DNA of 64,000 nt from JAJDTR01 sp965220415. Its GTDB lineage: Bacteria; Poribacteria; WGA-4E; JAJDTR01. This document shows, one piece after another, positions 42,744 to 51,680 of the stretch. The stretch spans positions 3,844,001-3,908,000 of the forward strand of contig OZ244829.1 in the NCBI GenBank assembly GCA_965220415.1, given 5' to 3'. Position 1 is the first letter of the stretch. Each line of letters opens with the position of its first letter. A program made the translations under genes and the position numbers. Under the pieces are notes generated by a model that was given only the letters and a program-made list of their open reading frames with translations, did not search any database and had not been told where the DNA came from.

Positions 42744-44150
42744 TTAAGCTGCTTGTGCAATCAGATGAAATCCTAATTGTTTGGCTTTACGTTCCAGGTT
42801 CTTGACCGCCCTTTGGCGAGCCTGTTCTTCATAGTAGCCGGAAGCAGGTTCACGGTAGGATGTCCGATTTTTCAGCATGGCATAGATAATACGTGCGAGT
42901 TTGTGAGCAATTGCCGTGATGGCCTGAGCAGGACCGAGCCTCGCTCGCTGACGACGATAATAACCGCCGAGAGCACCTTTGCTTGTCGATATGCCTTGCG
43001 CCGCCAGCCTCAGAGCGCGTGCCGCACGATTGTTGTTTTTCTGTGTTTGACGGTGCATCACTTTGCCACCCGTGATTTGGTTATTCGGACATAAACCCAG
43101 CCAGGAGGCGAAATGTTTGACCGTAGGCCATTTGCTCATATCGGTGCCGATTTCACTCAATATCGCTTGTGCATTGAGCACATTGACTCCCTCAATCTGA
43201 GTGAGATCTACCCCGCTTAGTTGATACAGATGTTGACGCAAATTAAAACAGGGCTCATTCCCCTTTGGACGCCGCCGCTTTCTTTGACTCTCCGGCAATG
43301 GGTGCGCTTTGATGTCAATCTGGGGTTCAATCGTCTGATAAAACTTTTCGATTTCTACATCACAATCGCTGATTTGCTCCTGATAAAAATCGTAGGCTTG
43401 CAACGCTTGCTTGAGGGCGAACAGATGTTCGGGCTTGTAATTGCCCTCAAGAGATTTGCGAATTTCTTTTTCACTCTTGGCACATCGTTCGTCACGATGT
43501 GCTGCCAATTGGTCGGCATCGTGTTGACCCTTGACGATGTCTCTGATGATACGCATGCCTGTCAGACCGGTGATGTCTGAGATGACGTTGGTCAGCTTGA
43601 GATTCATCAGTTGCAATGCCTTCTGCATATGCTGCACTTGTGTCGAGCACATAGCGATTAGATTGGCTCGATGCCTCACCAATGAACGCAGGGCGCAAAT
43701 CTCTTCAGGCGGACGGAATGAAGCCGAAAGCAGCCCATAGGTATGCAATTGCTGTATCCATTGACAATCTTCAATGTCAGTCTTCTTACCGCTAACGTTT
43801 TTAATATGACGCGCATTCACCAGATACACTTCAAAGCCGCGTGCCTCAAGCATTTCATAGATTGGAAGCCAGTAGATACCTGTTGATTCCATCGCCACCG
43901 TGGTCACGCAACAATGCTGTAACCAATCTGCTAAGAGATGGAGGTCTTCGGTAAAAGTCTTAAAGACTCGCACACAGTTTTTATCTCGTCCTTCAGGTAC
44001 AGCGGCATAAATCTCAGCGTCTCCGATGTCGAGACCTGCCGCGTTATAATTGATTTGTTCAAGAGCGTTCGCGTCTTGAATCTCTTGGGTAGCAGGACGT
44101 TCTTTGAATCGTCCTTTTCTCGAAATGCCGGTTTTACGCCGTTTTTTCAT
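42744..44150 (-). CDS. IS110-family transposase (DEDD/serine recombinase type)
   Basis: 468 residues; AAGGAG precedes the ATG. The N-terminal DEDD RuvC-like domain shows Asp in YNAAGLDIGDAEIYAAV, Glu in VAMESTGIYWLPIYEML and DxxD in KTDIEDCQWIQQL. A long helical middle (LRHQ-like, residues 180-300) follows. The C-terminal Tnp domain has QIEGVNVLNAQAILSEIGTD, 'WLGLCPNNQITGGKV' and 'GISTSKGALGGYYRR' with the candidate catalytic Ser. IS110 enzymes use a structured bridge RNA from the element's non-coding end to choose target and donor. It is longer than minimal relatives (about 330), with an extra charged insert KRRRPKGNEP near 295. No interruption is seen, so it may be active. Confidence 0.92.
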   Translation of the reverse strand: MKKRRKTGISRKGRFKERPATQEIQDANALEQINYNAAGLDIGDAEIYAAVPEGRDKNCVRVFKTFTEDLHLLADWLQHCCVTTVAMESTGIYWLPIYEMLEARGFEVYLVNARHIKNVSGKKTDIEDCQWIQQLHTYGLLSASFRPPEEICALRSLVRHRANLIAMCSTQVQHMQKALQLMNLKLTNVISDITGLTGMRIIRDIVKGQHDADQLAAHRDERCAKSEKEIRKSLEGNYKPEHLFALKQALQAYDFYQEQISDCDVEIEKFYQTIEPQIDIKAHPLPESQRKRRRPKGNEPCFNLRQHLYQLSGVDLTQIEGVNVLNAQAILSEIGTDMSKWPTVKHFASWLGLCPNNQITGGKVMHRQTQKNNNRAARALRLAAQGISTSKGALGGYYRRQRARLGPAQAITAIAHKLARIIYAMLKNRTSYREPASGYYEEQARQRAVKNLERKAKQLGFHLIAQAA

Positions 44151-44159
44151 CGCGAGTTC

Positions 44160-44400
44160 TCCTTGCCGAGATAGGATTCGGAAACATACAAGGTGGGTTT
44201 CAAAACTGGTTCAGGCGGAGTTATGCTTAGAATCGCTAGTCTCTCAAACGGGGTACCAATGCAATAAATCCCATCACAGGGAATCTTGCTTGTGTCCACC
44301 AGTGAACAAATCATGCATAACTCGGACGACGCTACCAAGCGGGTTTACAAACACCAAGAAAATTTCCGTCTTTTGCATGCCTGAACCAACCCTATTGTAG
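44160..44400 (-). ncRNA. Candidate bridge RNA region of the IS110-type element
   Basis: The 250-bp non-coding DNA upstream of the transposase is the expected site of a bridge RNA in IS110-group elements. A perfect 9-bp inverted repeat GAGTTATGC (44218-44226) / GCATAACTC (44315-44323) could close a roughly 106-nt domain. Loop assignments cannot be made without the exact ends. Position-based inference. Confidence 0.35.
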
Positions 44401-44485
44401 CATAGGTGTTACTTGATGAATGAATCATTCCGACAGGAATGATGGGACGCTCTCAAGTAACACTATCTAGCAATACACCACATGG

Positions 44486-44521
44486 AGGATCTCTATCGCG
44501 TTCCCTATTCGGTCACTTGAT
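44486..44521 (+). repeat. GA-hairpin element
   Basis: GT-TC-CC-TATTC-GG-TC-AC: outer GT/AC and inner CC/GG complementary; a unique combination. Confidence 0.9.
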
Positions 44522-44572
44522 CTCCGCTGGAGTGCGGAAATTTGGACATATCGTATTCTATTGACATTTCGC

Positions 44573-44609
44573 AGGATCTTCTATCGCGCTCGCTATTCAC
44601 TCGCTTGAT
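44573..44609 (+). repeat. GA-hairpin element
   Basis: GC-TC-GC-TATTC-AC-TC-GC with one extra T in GATCTTCTATCGC; outer GC/GC complementary, inner GC/AC wobble. It marks the junction of the chimeric repeat A. Confidence 0.85.
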
Positions 44610-44653
44610 CCTCTGGAGTGCAGACGCGAGGAGGAAACATGTTCTATTGACAT

Positions 44654-44691
44654 AGGGGATCTCTATCGCACTCATTATCCATTCGCTTGAT
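44654..44691 (+). repeat. GA-hairpin element
   Basis: Same sequence and same position in repeat A as 42425-42462 (outer AC/GC wobble, inner AT/AT), so the two copies descend from one duplicated unit. Confidence 0.85.
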
Positions 44692-44805
44692 CTCCGCTGG
44701 AGTGAAAACCAGACCACGAAGGAGCGCTTTTCACGGCTAGTCATTGAGCGGAAAAGGAGTGTTACTTGCTGAATGAATTATTCCGACAGGGATAATGGCG
44801 TGCTC

Positions 44806-45020
44806 TCAAGTAACACTCCACATTGCGCAGGATCTCTATCGCACTCGCTATTCACTCGCTTGATCCTCTGGAGTGCAGACGTGGGGAGCAATCATGTTCT
44901 ATTGACATCTCACTCCTCTGGAGTGAAACCATTCTACGGAGGAAGGCTTTTTCAAAACCTCTCACAGAGCGAAATATAAATGTTACTTGCTGAAAGAATT
45001 ATTCCGACAGGATAATGGGG
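44806..45020 (+). repeat. Repeat A copy with one GA-hairpin
   Basis: First hairpin filled (44829-44864), second hairpin empty (TCACTCC-TCT-GGAGTGA). The closing arm TGTTACTTGC and distal hairpin follow. Confidence 0.75.
44829..44864 (+). repeat. GA-hairpin element
   Basis: AC-TC-GC-TATTC-AC-TC-GC, identical to 42345-42380 and in the equivalent site. Confidence 0.88.
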
Positions 45021-45033
45021 TGCTCTTAAGAGA

Positions 45034-45144
45034 GTGATTAGCCGATAGAAATTGCCCCAAAGCGCACTGGAGCCGCCTTCGTCTCGCGTTGGCATTATGA
45101 CCCTATAGAAATCCCTCCAACGAGTGAATAGCGGGCGATCAACT
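45034..45144 (-). repeat. Degenerate GA-hairpin pieces
   Basis: GAGTGATTAGCCGATAGAAA near 45034 and the split pieces TATAGAAATCCC / GAGTGAATAGC further on look like decayed minus-orientation copies. Pairing cannot be assessed. Confidence 0.4.
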
Positions 45145-45273
45145 CATCACGGGCAACTAAGGATTGATAATCATGGCAATCACTTCATCACATAAATCGC
45201 AGTTCAGACAATGTGAACCACCGACAGCCAACGCTTGCCATATACACTTAGCGAATAAACCACTAAGGAGGAC

Positions 45274-46251
45274 ATGATGTTTTTCAAAGCTAGAAGCATT
45301 CTCGGAGCAGCGCTTGTCGTCTCTCTGTTTATCCAGATGCACGTTGCAACAGACGGTTACGCCTCTCGCAAAACCAAGATTGCCTTTACGTCTAGCAGGG
45401 ACGGGAATTTTGAAATTTATGTCATGGACGGGGACGGGGGAAACCAGAGAAGATTAACGGTGAATCCGACGATTGACGAAGATCCGGCATGGTCGCCAGA
45501 CGGGAAGAAGATAGCGTTTGTTTCCAATCGAAACGTAGGTCACATCCAAATCTGGGTGATTGACGCCGACGGAAAGAACCTGATTAGAGTGTCGGACGGT
45601 GTGTGGGACCGAAATCCGGACTGGTCGCCGGACGGGAAGAAAATCGCGTACGACGTGCTTCTTAATCCGTGGGAGAATGACAAATGGAAGCGAACAATCT
45701 ATGTGATGGATTCGGATGGGAAAAACAGTAGACAACTGATTAAGAAACCGGAGTGGGAAAGCTATCCGTCTTGGTCACCCGACGGCAGAAAGATTGCTTT
45801 TATATCTCACAACCACGACAGGCCTGACGAGATTTACGTGATGGACGCCGACGGACGAGACATTGAGCGTATAACGCGTGGCGGCATATCGAAATTTATG
45901 CCGACATGGTCGCCGGATGGGAGCCGCATCGCGTATTGCACCAACGATGACATTTGGGTGATGGATAGCAACGGAAAGAATCAGAGACAGCTCACGTTAA
46001 TTGGATGGCATAGGCATCCAACATGGTCGCCGGACAGCAAGACCATTGCATTTCAATCTGGGGCAGGTCATTCGTATTCAATTTTCACGGTCGGCGCTAT
46101 GGTCGGTGGTGTGAAGCCGCTCCTCGAGGTTCAGGGGCAGGATGATTTAGACCCTGATTGGTTCCATCCCGGTGGGTTATCGGTTACTCCGGCAGGCAGT
46201 CAAATTACAGTCTGGGGTAGGCTGAAGAACATCGGGGGTGGCGTACGATGA
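45274..46251 (+). CDS. PD40/TolB-like beta-propeller protein 2
   Basis: 325 residues; AAGGAGG precedes the ATG. Signal peptide ends near residue 29 (VATDGYAS). PD40 motifs are PAWSPDGK, PDWSPDGK, PSWSPDGR, PTWSPDGS and PTWSPDSK, with repeated 'FEIYVMDGDG' type turns. Tail SVTPAGSQITVWGRLKNIGG. Closest in the array to propeller 1 (both share QIWVIDADGKN and SQITVWGRLK), suggesting these two are an older pair separated by the IS110-type element. Likely periplasmic or surface-exposed; no enzymatic motif seen. Confidence 0.85.
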   Translation: MMFFKARSILGAALVVSLFIQMHVATDGYASRKTKIAFTSSRDGNFEIYVMDGDGGNQRRLTVNPTIDEDPAWSPDGKKIAFVSNRNVGHIQIWVIDADGKNLIRVSDGVWDRNPDWSPDGKKIAYDVLLNPWENDKWKRTIYVMDSDGKNSRQLIKKPEWESYPSWSPDGRKIAFISHNHDRPDEIYVMDADGRDIERITRGGISKFMPTWSPDGSRIAYCTNDDIWVMDSNGKNQRQLTLIGWHRHPTWSPDSKTIAFQSGAGHSYSIFTVGAMVGGVKPLLEVQGQDDLDPDWFHPGGLSVTPAGSQITVWGRLKNIGGGVR

Positions 46252-46348
46252 TGTGTGTGCAGATGGTGGGCGGCGAGGGAAGGAATCGGTATTTCGACGA
46301 TTGCCGGCTGCACGCGATATATAGGGATCATTAACCAATTTTGTGCTA

Positions 46349-46505
46349 AGGAACTCATCTTCCGCATAATAGACTTGTGTAATCTCGAATTTTCACATAC
46401 CAGATCTTGGGGTATATATCCACAAACGAGAAAAATCACCAAGGTACTACCGTGAGTCCGATTGATTGACCTGTTTTGTCCTTCCATCATCAACTTCATT
46501 TTTAC
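46349..46505 (+). repeat. Repeat B copy
   Basis: Same 155-bp unit as 33109-33266 with few differences, again followed immediately by repeat A. It begins right after TGTGCTAAGGA, which resembles the leader of a propeller gene. Confidence 0.8.
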
Positions 46506-46636
46506 GAAGTAACACACCACATTGCGCTCCTCTGGAGCGCGGGACTCTGGACATATCGCATTCTATTGACATTGCGCTCCTCTGGAGCGAGTTACTTGTG
46601 GAAAGCATTATTCCACCAGGGATAATAGGGTGCTAC
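46505..46636 (+). repeat. Repeat A copy, shortened
   Basis: First hairpin GCGCTCC-TCT-GGAGCGC is intact. A second copy of GCGCTCC-TCT-GGAGCG stands in place of the CGATCC hairpin, then GTTACTTG and the distal ATTATTCC-ACCA-GGGATAAT. Confidence 0.7.
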
Positions 46637-46743
46637 CGATAAATTCTGTAAACCCGAAAAATAGGTGCGGAGAGTAGGATTCAAACAGGCTCTATAGTAA
46701 TTTCGCCCGCGTTGCTGTTTCTGTATGGGGATAGGTGTTCATT

Positions 46744-49700
46744 ATGTTTTCACCCGACGAAAAGTTAGTGTCCCAAACACTCGGAGGCGATCGCGACGCC
46801 TTCGGTGTGCTGGTGCACAAATATCAGGAAATGGTCTATACCTACGCCTTTTACAAGGTGAGGAATGAGGCTGACGCGCAGGACATCACCCAAGAGGTCT
46901 TCCTTCTAGCCTATCGACGCCTTCATCAACTCCAGTACCCGCACCTCTTCCGAAGCTGGCTGTATACCATCATGTCCAACGAGTGCAAACGCTGGCTGGA
47001 ACGCGTGACAAAAAAACGTCGGCGTGAAATTATCTTGGAGGAGGCTACGGACGAAGCGCTACAAATTGAACCTGCCCACGCCGCGCCAGTAGAGGCTTGG
47101 CAAGTCGATCTTGAACGGGCAATCTCCGCGCTACCTGACGAGAGTCGAGTTGCCGTGTCGATGTTCTATATGGGCGATTGTTCGCTGAAGGATATCTCGG
47201 AATTTCTCGGCATCTCCGTTAATACCGTCAAGAGCAAGTTGCGCCGTGCCCGTCAGCAGCTTGGGGGTGCACTATCCGAACGCTACAGCAGGCTATTGAG
47301 AAGCCGCAAACTTAGAGCCGGTTTTCTCATGCAGACAATGGAGCGGATCCACAACGTGCCGGCACCAGCATTGGGTTTCGCATGGAGCAGCGCAACCATT
47401 GGAAAGACCGTTTTTTCGCTGATTACCGCGTTGTGTATTCTGATCGGACTTGTCGGAGCGAGAGACGATTTCCCGACATCGTCCTCGGCGAACCAGATTG
47501 AGTCGCCGCCATCAATCATGAATCGACTGCCAATCAAGGTGTCGCTTCTTGAGTCCGTTTCTTCTTCAACGCGCCCGTCAATCTCGGGCGTACCGGTGCT
47601 GACAGGAGAGCGTCCGCTAGACATCTCCAACCGCACCTCAACCGAGCAGGGCAGTCGGTCAATTGACAGAGTGGCAACCTCCGACGCCAATAGCGGAAAA
47701 GCTCCCAAACCGAAATTCTCGGCTGCTATGGCAGAAATCTCCGCCGAGAAACTAACATTCTCCGGTCGTGTTGTTGACAGCGGCGGTGAACCGGTAGCAG
47801 ACGCTGAAGTTCTGTATTCTTTACAATCCAATCCACCCAAGTCCGTTGCTCGTACCGCGGAGGATGGGACGTTTGATTTTGAGTTTCCTCGTCCCGAATC
47901 CGAAGAGTGGAATCGAGTAGATATTGTTGCGGTGCACCCCCAATACGCCAGCGGCTGGCAAAACCTTCGGGCACAAAGTACAGCGAATGTTGAGATTCAA
48001 CTTGAAAAGCCGACAATCATATCTGGATGGATATTGAACACAGCGGGCGAGCCGATTCAAAATGCGGAGGTACAACTCAAGGAATTTTTGAGGGATAACC
48101 TAATATATCTCGGTTTAGACGATCATTCAGTTCTGAATCTTATTCCCATTGCCCCCGTCAAGAGTGATGCGAATGGTATTTTCATTTTCCAGAGACTGCC
48201 GCAAGCTAGAACGGCGACTCTTTCTGTTCAAGGGCAAGGATACGCAAGAGAGAGGCAATCCGCCGTGCCAACGGGTACAAAGGGACTGGAGTTCAAGCTG
48301 GAACGTGAGGCACAGATTGAGGGGCACCTAAGCTATGTAGATTCCGATGCGCCGGTCGAAAGCGCGACAATCTCGGTTGAGAGCATCCATCCAACTGCGG
48401 GGGGTGGACGGGCAAGCGTTGATGTGAATGGGCATTACGTCGTGAGGAATCTTCCCCCCGGTACTTACAACGTCTATCTTCAAGAGGGGCCGGCAGGGTG
48501 GACGGCTGCCGCCAACACAGTCGTCAAGGTTGCCGAGGGACAGACAGCTTCTAAGGTAGACATGACTTTGGTTCGGGCCGGCTATGTTACAGGGCGGGTG
48601 ACAGACCGCAACACAAACGAGCCGATTGCCAATTATAAAATCAGTATGTACGACGCAGCTCGTCCGGCGCCTCAAAAGAGAAGCCATAGCGTGCAAACGG
48701 ACGAATCCGGAACTTACCGCTTTAGTGCTGCACCGGGGCCCGGGCTTATCGTTGGTTCCTCACCACCGGGATATCAAGATGATGACTACATTGACGAAAA
48801 TGTTGATGTCATTGAAGGTGAAACAATCGTCGCTGATTTTCAGTTTTCGAAGGGAACACCATCAATTTTCCGAACATTAACGGAGACTGGAGACCCGGTA
48901 CCCGGCGCGAGAATCACCGATTCATTCGGAGGGCGCAGGGATTACGGCATATCGAACGAACATGGTGAACTTACCGTTCACGGGCTGCGACTCGGACAGA
49001 GACTCGCTCTTACCGCCGAGCAAAGCGATCTGAGATTGCACGGTTTCGCAGAGGTCGAATTCCAGCCAGGCGCATCGATTGAGATCCGGATGAAACCCTT
49101 CAAGTTAGTCAAAGTTTCCGGACGAGTGGTCAACTCCGATGGAGAACCGATTCCGTCTGCAAGAATACATCGACACCGGCGGGACCCTTTGCGACATACA
49201 GTAATCATTTCAGGCGTAGGCGTGACGAACGGCGACGGATGGTTCCGTGAAGTTGGGCTTATTGTCGGTGTTCAATACGTAATTACTGCGAAGGCGAAAG
49301 GGTATTGGAGGGAGGTGACAGAGGAGTTCACTGCTACGGAGGGGATGAGCCGATTTAATGACTTCGTGCTACGCCCAGCCGTCGGTCAGTTTTCCATTGA
49401 GGGACGCATCATTGATACAACTGGTGAACCGGTTAACGGAGCTCGGTTAGAATCTAGACAGCAGGGGCAACGCTGGGAAACATTTACCGATGCAAATGGC
49501 GATTATCGGCTTGAGAACCTTCCCATGGTAGTTCTCTACTATCTGAACATAACCCATCCGGACTACGCACGCCATACGTTAGAAGTTTTGAAAACCGATC
49601 AGCGTTGCGACATTGTGCTGGACAAAGCGGACGGATACCTTGCCGGGAAAGTCGTGGACGCCGACGGCGAGCCAGTTGACCATGCGACAGTGATGATTGA

Positions 49701-50400
49701 ACCAAGCAAAAACCCTACATCCGGTGCCGTTCACAGCCCCGATTACACCAATAGAGAGGGTGAGTTTGAACTGAAATACATCAAGGGCCCGGAGGTATCA
49801 ATCTACGTCGGCACCAATCATCAATCTCAAGTCTTTGAAGGTGTCAAAGTAAATCAGCGAGATTTGGTTTTTACTTTGGAGCCGATTGACGCGGGGTCCG
49901 CCCCGCGCCCAGAATGGGGTGCGGGATGGGAGGATGCGAAGGACGCCGATAGACGTCTCAATGCCCTGACAGGGAAGCCCGCACCGGAGTTGGCGGTTGA
50001 AAAATGGTTGTCCAGCTCCTCAGTCTCCATTGGACATCTAAAAGGAAAAACGGTCGCTCTGGATTTCTGGGTTCCCGACGACTCCGATAATGTTCAATCA
50101 ATGCGCTTGTTGAATATATTGCAGGAGATTTATGGGGAAAAGGGACTCGTCTGCGTCACTATCTGTCCCGCTAAAGCGGATGTCGACACGATCAAACAAC
50201 AGATAGCGGAACATACACTAATCTACTCCATCGGTCTGGACAGCCCAACGGATGTCGTTGGTGCGAAAGGCGAAACCTTTAATCGCTACGCGAATGGAGG
50301 GGGCGGTTCGATTGTGCTGATTAACGCGGCGGGAGAGATTACGGGTTCCGTGTATCCCGGGAATCTTGAAGATCGGATTCAAAGATTGTTTACGGATTGA
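46744..50400 (+). CDS. ECF sigma factor fused to membrane segment, carboxypeptidase-like repeats and thioredoxin-like domain (copy 3)
   Basis: 1218 residues from the ATG at 46744 (MFSPDEKLVSQTLGGDRDAF); a GTG nine bases earlier is possible. Sigma region 2 (DAQDITQEVFLLAYRRLHQL) and region 4 (SLKDISEFLGISVNTVKSKL) are intact, the transmembrane helix lies near 213-232 (TVFSLITALCILIGLVG), then carboxypeptidase-like repeats and a thioredoxin-like tail (ALDFWVPDDSDN, no CxxC). It is the most divergent of the three: the internal ribosome binding site is lost (AGAGCCGG) and the repeat near 'GTPSIFRTLTETGDPVPGAR' has drifted. A propeller gene follows 105 bp downstream, so it may be cotranscribed with or regulate the array. 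Confidence 0.84.
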   Translation: MFSPDEKLVSQTLGGDRDAFGVLVHKYQEMVYTYAFYKVRNEADAQDITQEVFLLAYRRLHQLQYPHLFRSWLYTIMSNECKRWLERVTKKRRREIILEEATDEALQIEPAHAAPVEAWQVDLERAISALPDESRVAVSMFYMGDCSLKDISEFLGISVNTVKSKLRRARQQLGGALSERYSRLLRSRKLRAGFLMQTMERIHNVPAPALGFAWSSATIGKTVFSLITALCILIGLVGARDDFPTSSSANQIESPPSIMNRLPIKVSLLESVSSSTRPSISGVPVLTGERPLDISNRTSTEQGSRSIDRVATSDANSGKAPKPKFSAAMAEISAEKLTFSGRVVDSGGEPVADAEVLYSLQSNPPKSVARTAEDGTFDFEFPRPESEEWNRVDIVAVHPQYASGWQNLRAQSTANVEIQLEKPTIISGWILNTAGEPIQNAEVQLKEFLRDNLIYLGLDDHSVLNLIPIAPVKSDANGIFIFQRLPQARTATLSVQGQGYARERQSAVPTGTKGLEFKLEREAQIEGHLSYVDSDAPVESATISVESIHPTAGGGRASVDVNGHYVVRNLPPGTYNVYLQEGPAGWTAAANTVVKVAEGQTASKVDMTLVRAGYVTGRVTDRNTNEPIANYKISMYDAARPAPQKRSHSVQTDESGTYRFSAAPGPGLIVGSSPPGYQDDDYIDENVDVIEGETIVADFQFSKGTPSIFRTLTETGDPVPGARITDSFGGRRDYGISNEHGELTVHGLRLGQRLALTAEQSDLRLHGFAEVEFQPGASIEIRMKPFKLVKVSGRVVNSDGEPIPSARIHRHRRDPLRHTVIISGVGVTNGDGWFREVGLIVGVQYVITAKAKGYWREVTEEFTATEGMSRFNDFVLRPAVGQFSIEGRIIDTTGEPVNGARLESRQQGQRWETFTDANGDYRLENLPMVVLYYLNITHPDYARHTLEVLKTDQRCDIVLDKADGYLAGKVVDADGEPVDHATVMIEPSKNPTSGAVHSPDYTNREGEFELKYIKGPEVSIYVGTNHQSQVFEGVKVNQRDLVFTLEPIDAGSAPRPEWGAGWEDAKDADRRLNALTGKPAPELAVEKWLSSSSVSIGHLKGKTVALDFWVPDDSDNVQSMRLLNILQEIYGEKGLVCVTICPAKADVDTIKQQIAEHTLIYSIGLDSPTDVVGAKGETFNRYANGGGGSIVLINAAGEITGSVYPGNLEDRIQRLFTD

Positions 50401-50505
50401 GCGGACGTACAAAGGGTACGCCAAATCATTGAATTTGCTTGACTATTTTACCAACATGCACAAGCTACCTTTACTTCTCGCTTCACCCGCCGCTAAAGAG
50501 GAAGA
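50401..50505 (+). repeat. Duplicated leader upstream of propeller 3
   Basis: About 105 bp (from GGACGTACAAAGGGTACGCC through CATTGAATTTGCTTGACTAT to the ribosome binding site) are nearly the same as 58952-59057 upstream of propeller 9. A shared promoter or regulatory region is likely; TTGACTATTTTACCAACATG could include a -35 box. Confidence 0.7.
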
Positions 50506-51492
50506 ATGCGATTCAAACTGATAGCTAGGTTTATACTGTTTGCAGGTCTGGGCGTCTGTCTAACCATTGGGGAATTGTGGTTAAGAAACACACTCGCATC
50601 CAACACAGGTCAAATTGTCTTTACGTCTAGGAGAGACGGAAATCTGGAAATCTATATGATGGACAGTGACGGGACAAACCAGAAACGATTAACAGCAATA
50701 CAAGGGGACGATTTATTTCCGGCATGGTCTCCTGACGGGACGAAGATTGCATTCGTTTCCAACCGAAACGGTGGCTTTGTTCAAATCCACGTCATGGACG
50801 CCGACGGAAAGAACCCGATTAGACTGACAGATGGGCTGTGGGAGACGCATCCAGAATGGTCGCCCGATGGGCAACAGATCGCATTCACCGTCAACCCGGA
50901 TTTTCAAGAACGGTGGGTGCCTCATATCGCCGTAATAGATGCTGATGGAGATAATCGTGTGAGACATGAAGACCACGCGTCGGAGCCATCATGGTCGCCC
51001 GATGGGCAACAGATTGCGTTCACATCTTGGAGAGATGATTGGAACTATGACATTTACGTGATAGGCGCTAACAGACAGGGTCTTAAAAGGGTGACACACG
51101 ATTTAGCGTATAAAGCCAGACCATCGTTTTCTCCCGACGGGGGACGGATTGCATACATGTCCCTGCACGGAGGTTTTTTTCACATCTATGTGGTGGGGGC
51201 AGATGGTACAAATCGTAAGAGGATTACGCACAATGAAGAGCATCATGGGGACCCCGCATGGTCTCCTGACGGACAGACGATTGCATATGTGGTCTCTAAC
51301 GATGAATTCCCTTTCAAATCAACGATTCACTTGATGACCGCAGATGGACAATATCTGAAGCAACTTAGCGATGACCACAATGCGAGCGATGATCAGCCCA
51401 ACTTTAGCCCGGCAGGACGAGCTGTGTCTCCCACTTCCAAAACAACCACAACTTGGGGCAAGCTGAAGAAAGTCGGGTTTAACCGCCCATAG
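50506..51492 (+). CDS. PD40/TolB-like beta-propeller protein 3
   Basis: 328 residues starting MRFKLIARFILFAGLGVCLT, the signal peptide shared by members 3, 5 and 6. PD40 motifs are PAWSPDGT, PEWSPDGQ, PSWSPDGQ, PSFSPDGG and PAWSPDGQ, plus a degenerate PNFSPAG blade. Tail AVSPTSKTTTTWGKLKKVGF. GAGGAAG precedes the ATG. Its leader is shared with propeller 9 although the coding parts differ. Predicted exported beta-propeller; partner unknown. Confidence 0.85.
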   Translation: MRFKLIARFILFAGLGVCLTIGELWLRNTLASNTGQIVFTSRRDGNLEIYMMDSDGTNQKRLTAIQGDDLFPAWSPDGTKIAFVSNRNGGFVQIHVMDADGKNPIRLTDGLWETHPEWSPDGQQIAFTVNPDFQERWVPHIAVIDADGDNRVRHEDHASEPSWSPDGQQIAFTSWRDDWNYDIYVIGANRQGLKRVTHDLAYKARPSFSPDGGRIAYMSLHGGFFHIYVVGADGTNRKRITHNEEHHGDPAWSPDGQTIAYVVSNDEFPFKSTIHLMTADGQYLKQLSDDHNASDDQPNFSPAGRAVSPTSKTTTTWGKLKKVGFNRP

Positions 51493-51680
51493 TTTGCGCG
51501 ATTGCCTTTTGAACTACGAATCCTGATAATGGGGAGAATGCGACGGGGTGAGGCATTGAAGGCCTCCTTGGCGTTGAGGTCGTCATTAAATGGTTGGAGG
51601 CGCGTCCTAACTGTGGCTGTGCACCCGCTCAAAACCGGTTACTTTACTGTTCATTTTGCCTACAGCTAAGGAGAGGAAAA

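Larger units (their letters stand above)
42670..44408 (-). mobile_element. IS110-family insertion sequence
   Basis: The element comprises the transposase gene (42744-44150), about 70 bp on its 3' side and about 250 bp on its 5' side. It lies within a repeat A copy: CTCAAGTAACACT is on the left (near 42657-42671) and GGTGTTACTTGATGAATG on the right (from 44406). Exact ends cannot be fixed because IS110 elements lack long terminal inverted repeats. Confidence 0.7.
44453..44805 (+). repeat. Chimeric repeat A copies with three GA-hairpins
   Basis: Two repeat A units appear joined at the shared word GACATT: the first unit's TTCTATTGACATTTCG runs into the GA-hairpin and right arm of the second unit's first hairpin (GGAGTGCAGACGCGAGG). 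This suggests recombination or template switching between copies. Confidence 0.6.
44409..45273. other. Repeat A / GA-hairpin cluster upstream of propeller 2
   Basis: Mosaic of repeat A pieces: the 3' part of the copy split by the IS110 element (44409-44452), a chimeric copy (44453-44805) and another (44806-45020), followed by degenerate GA-hairpin pieces in minus orientation (45034-45144). The last 100 bp lead into the propeller gene. Confidence 0.65.
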
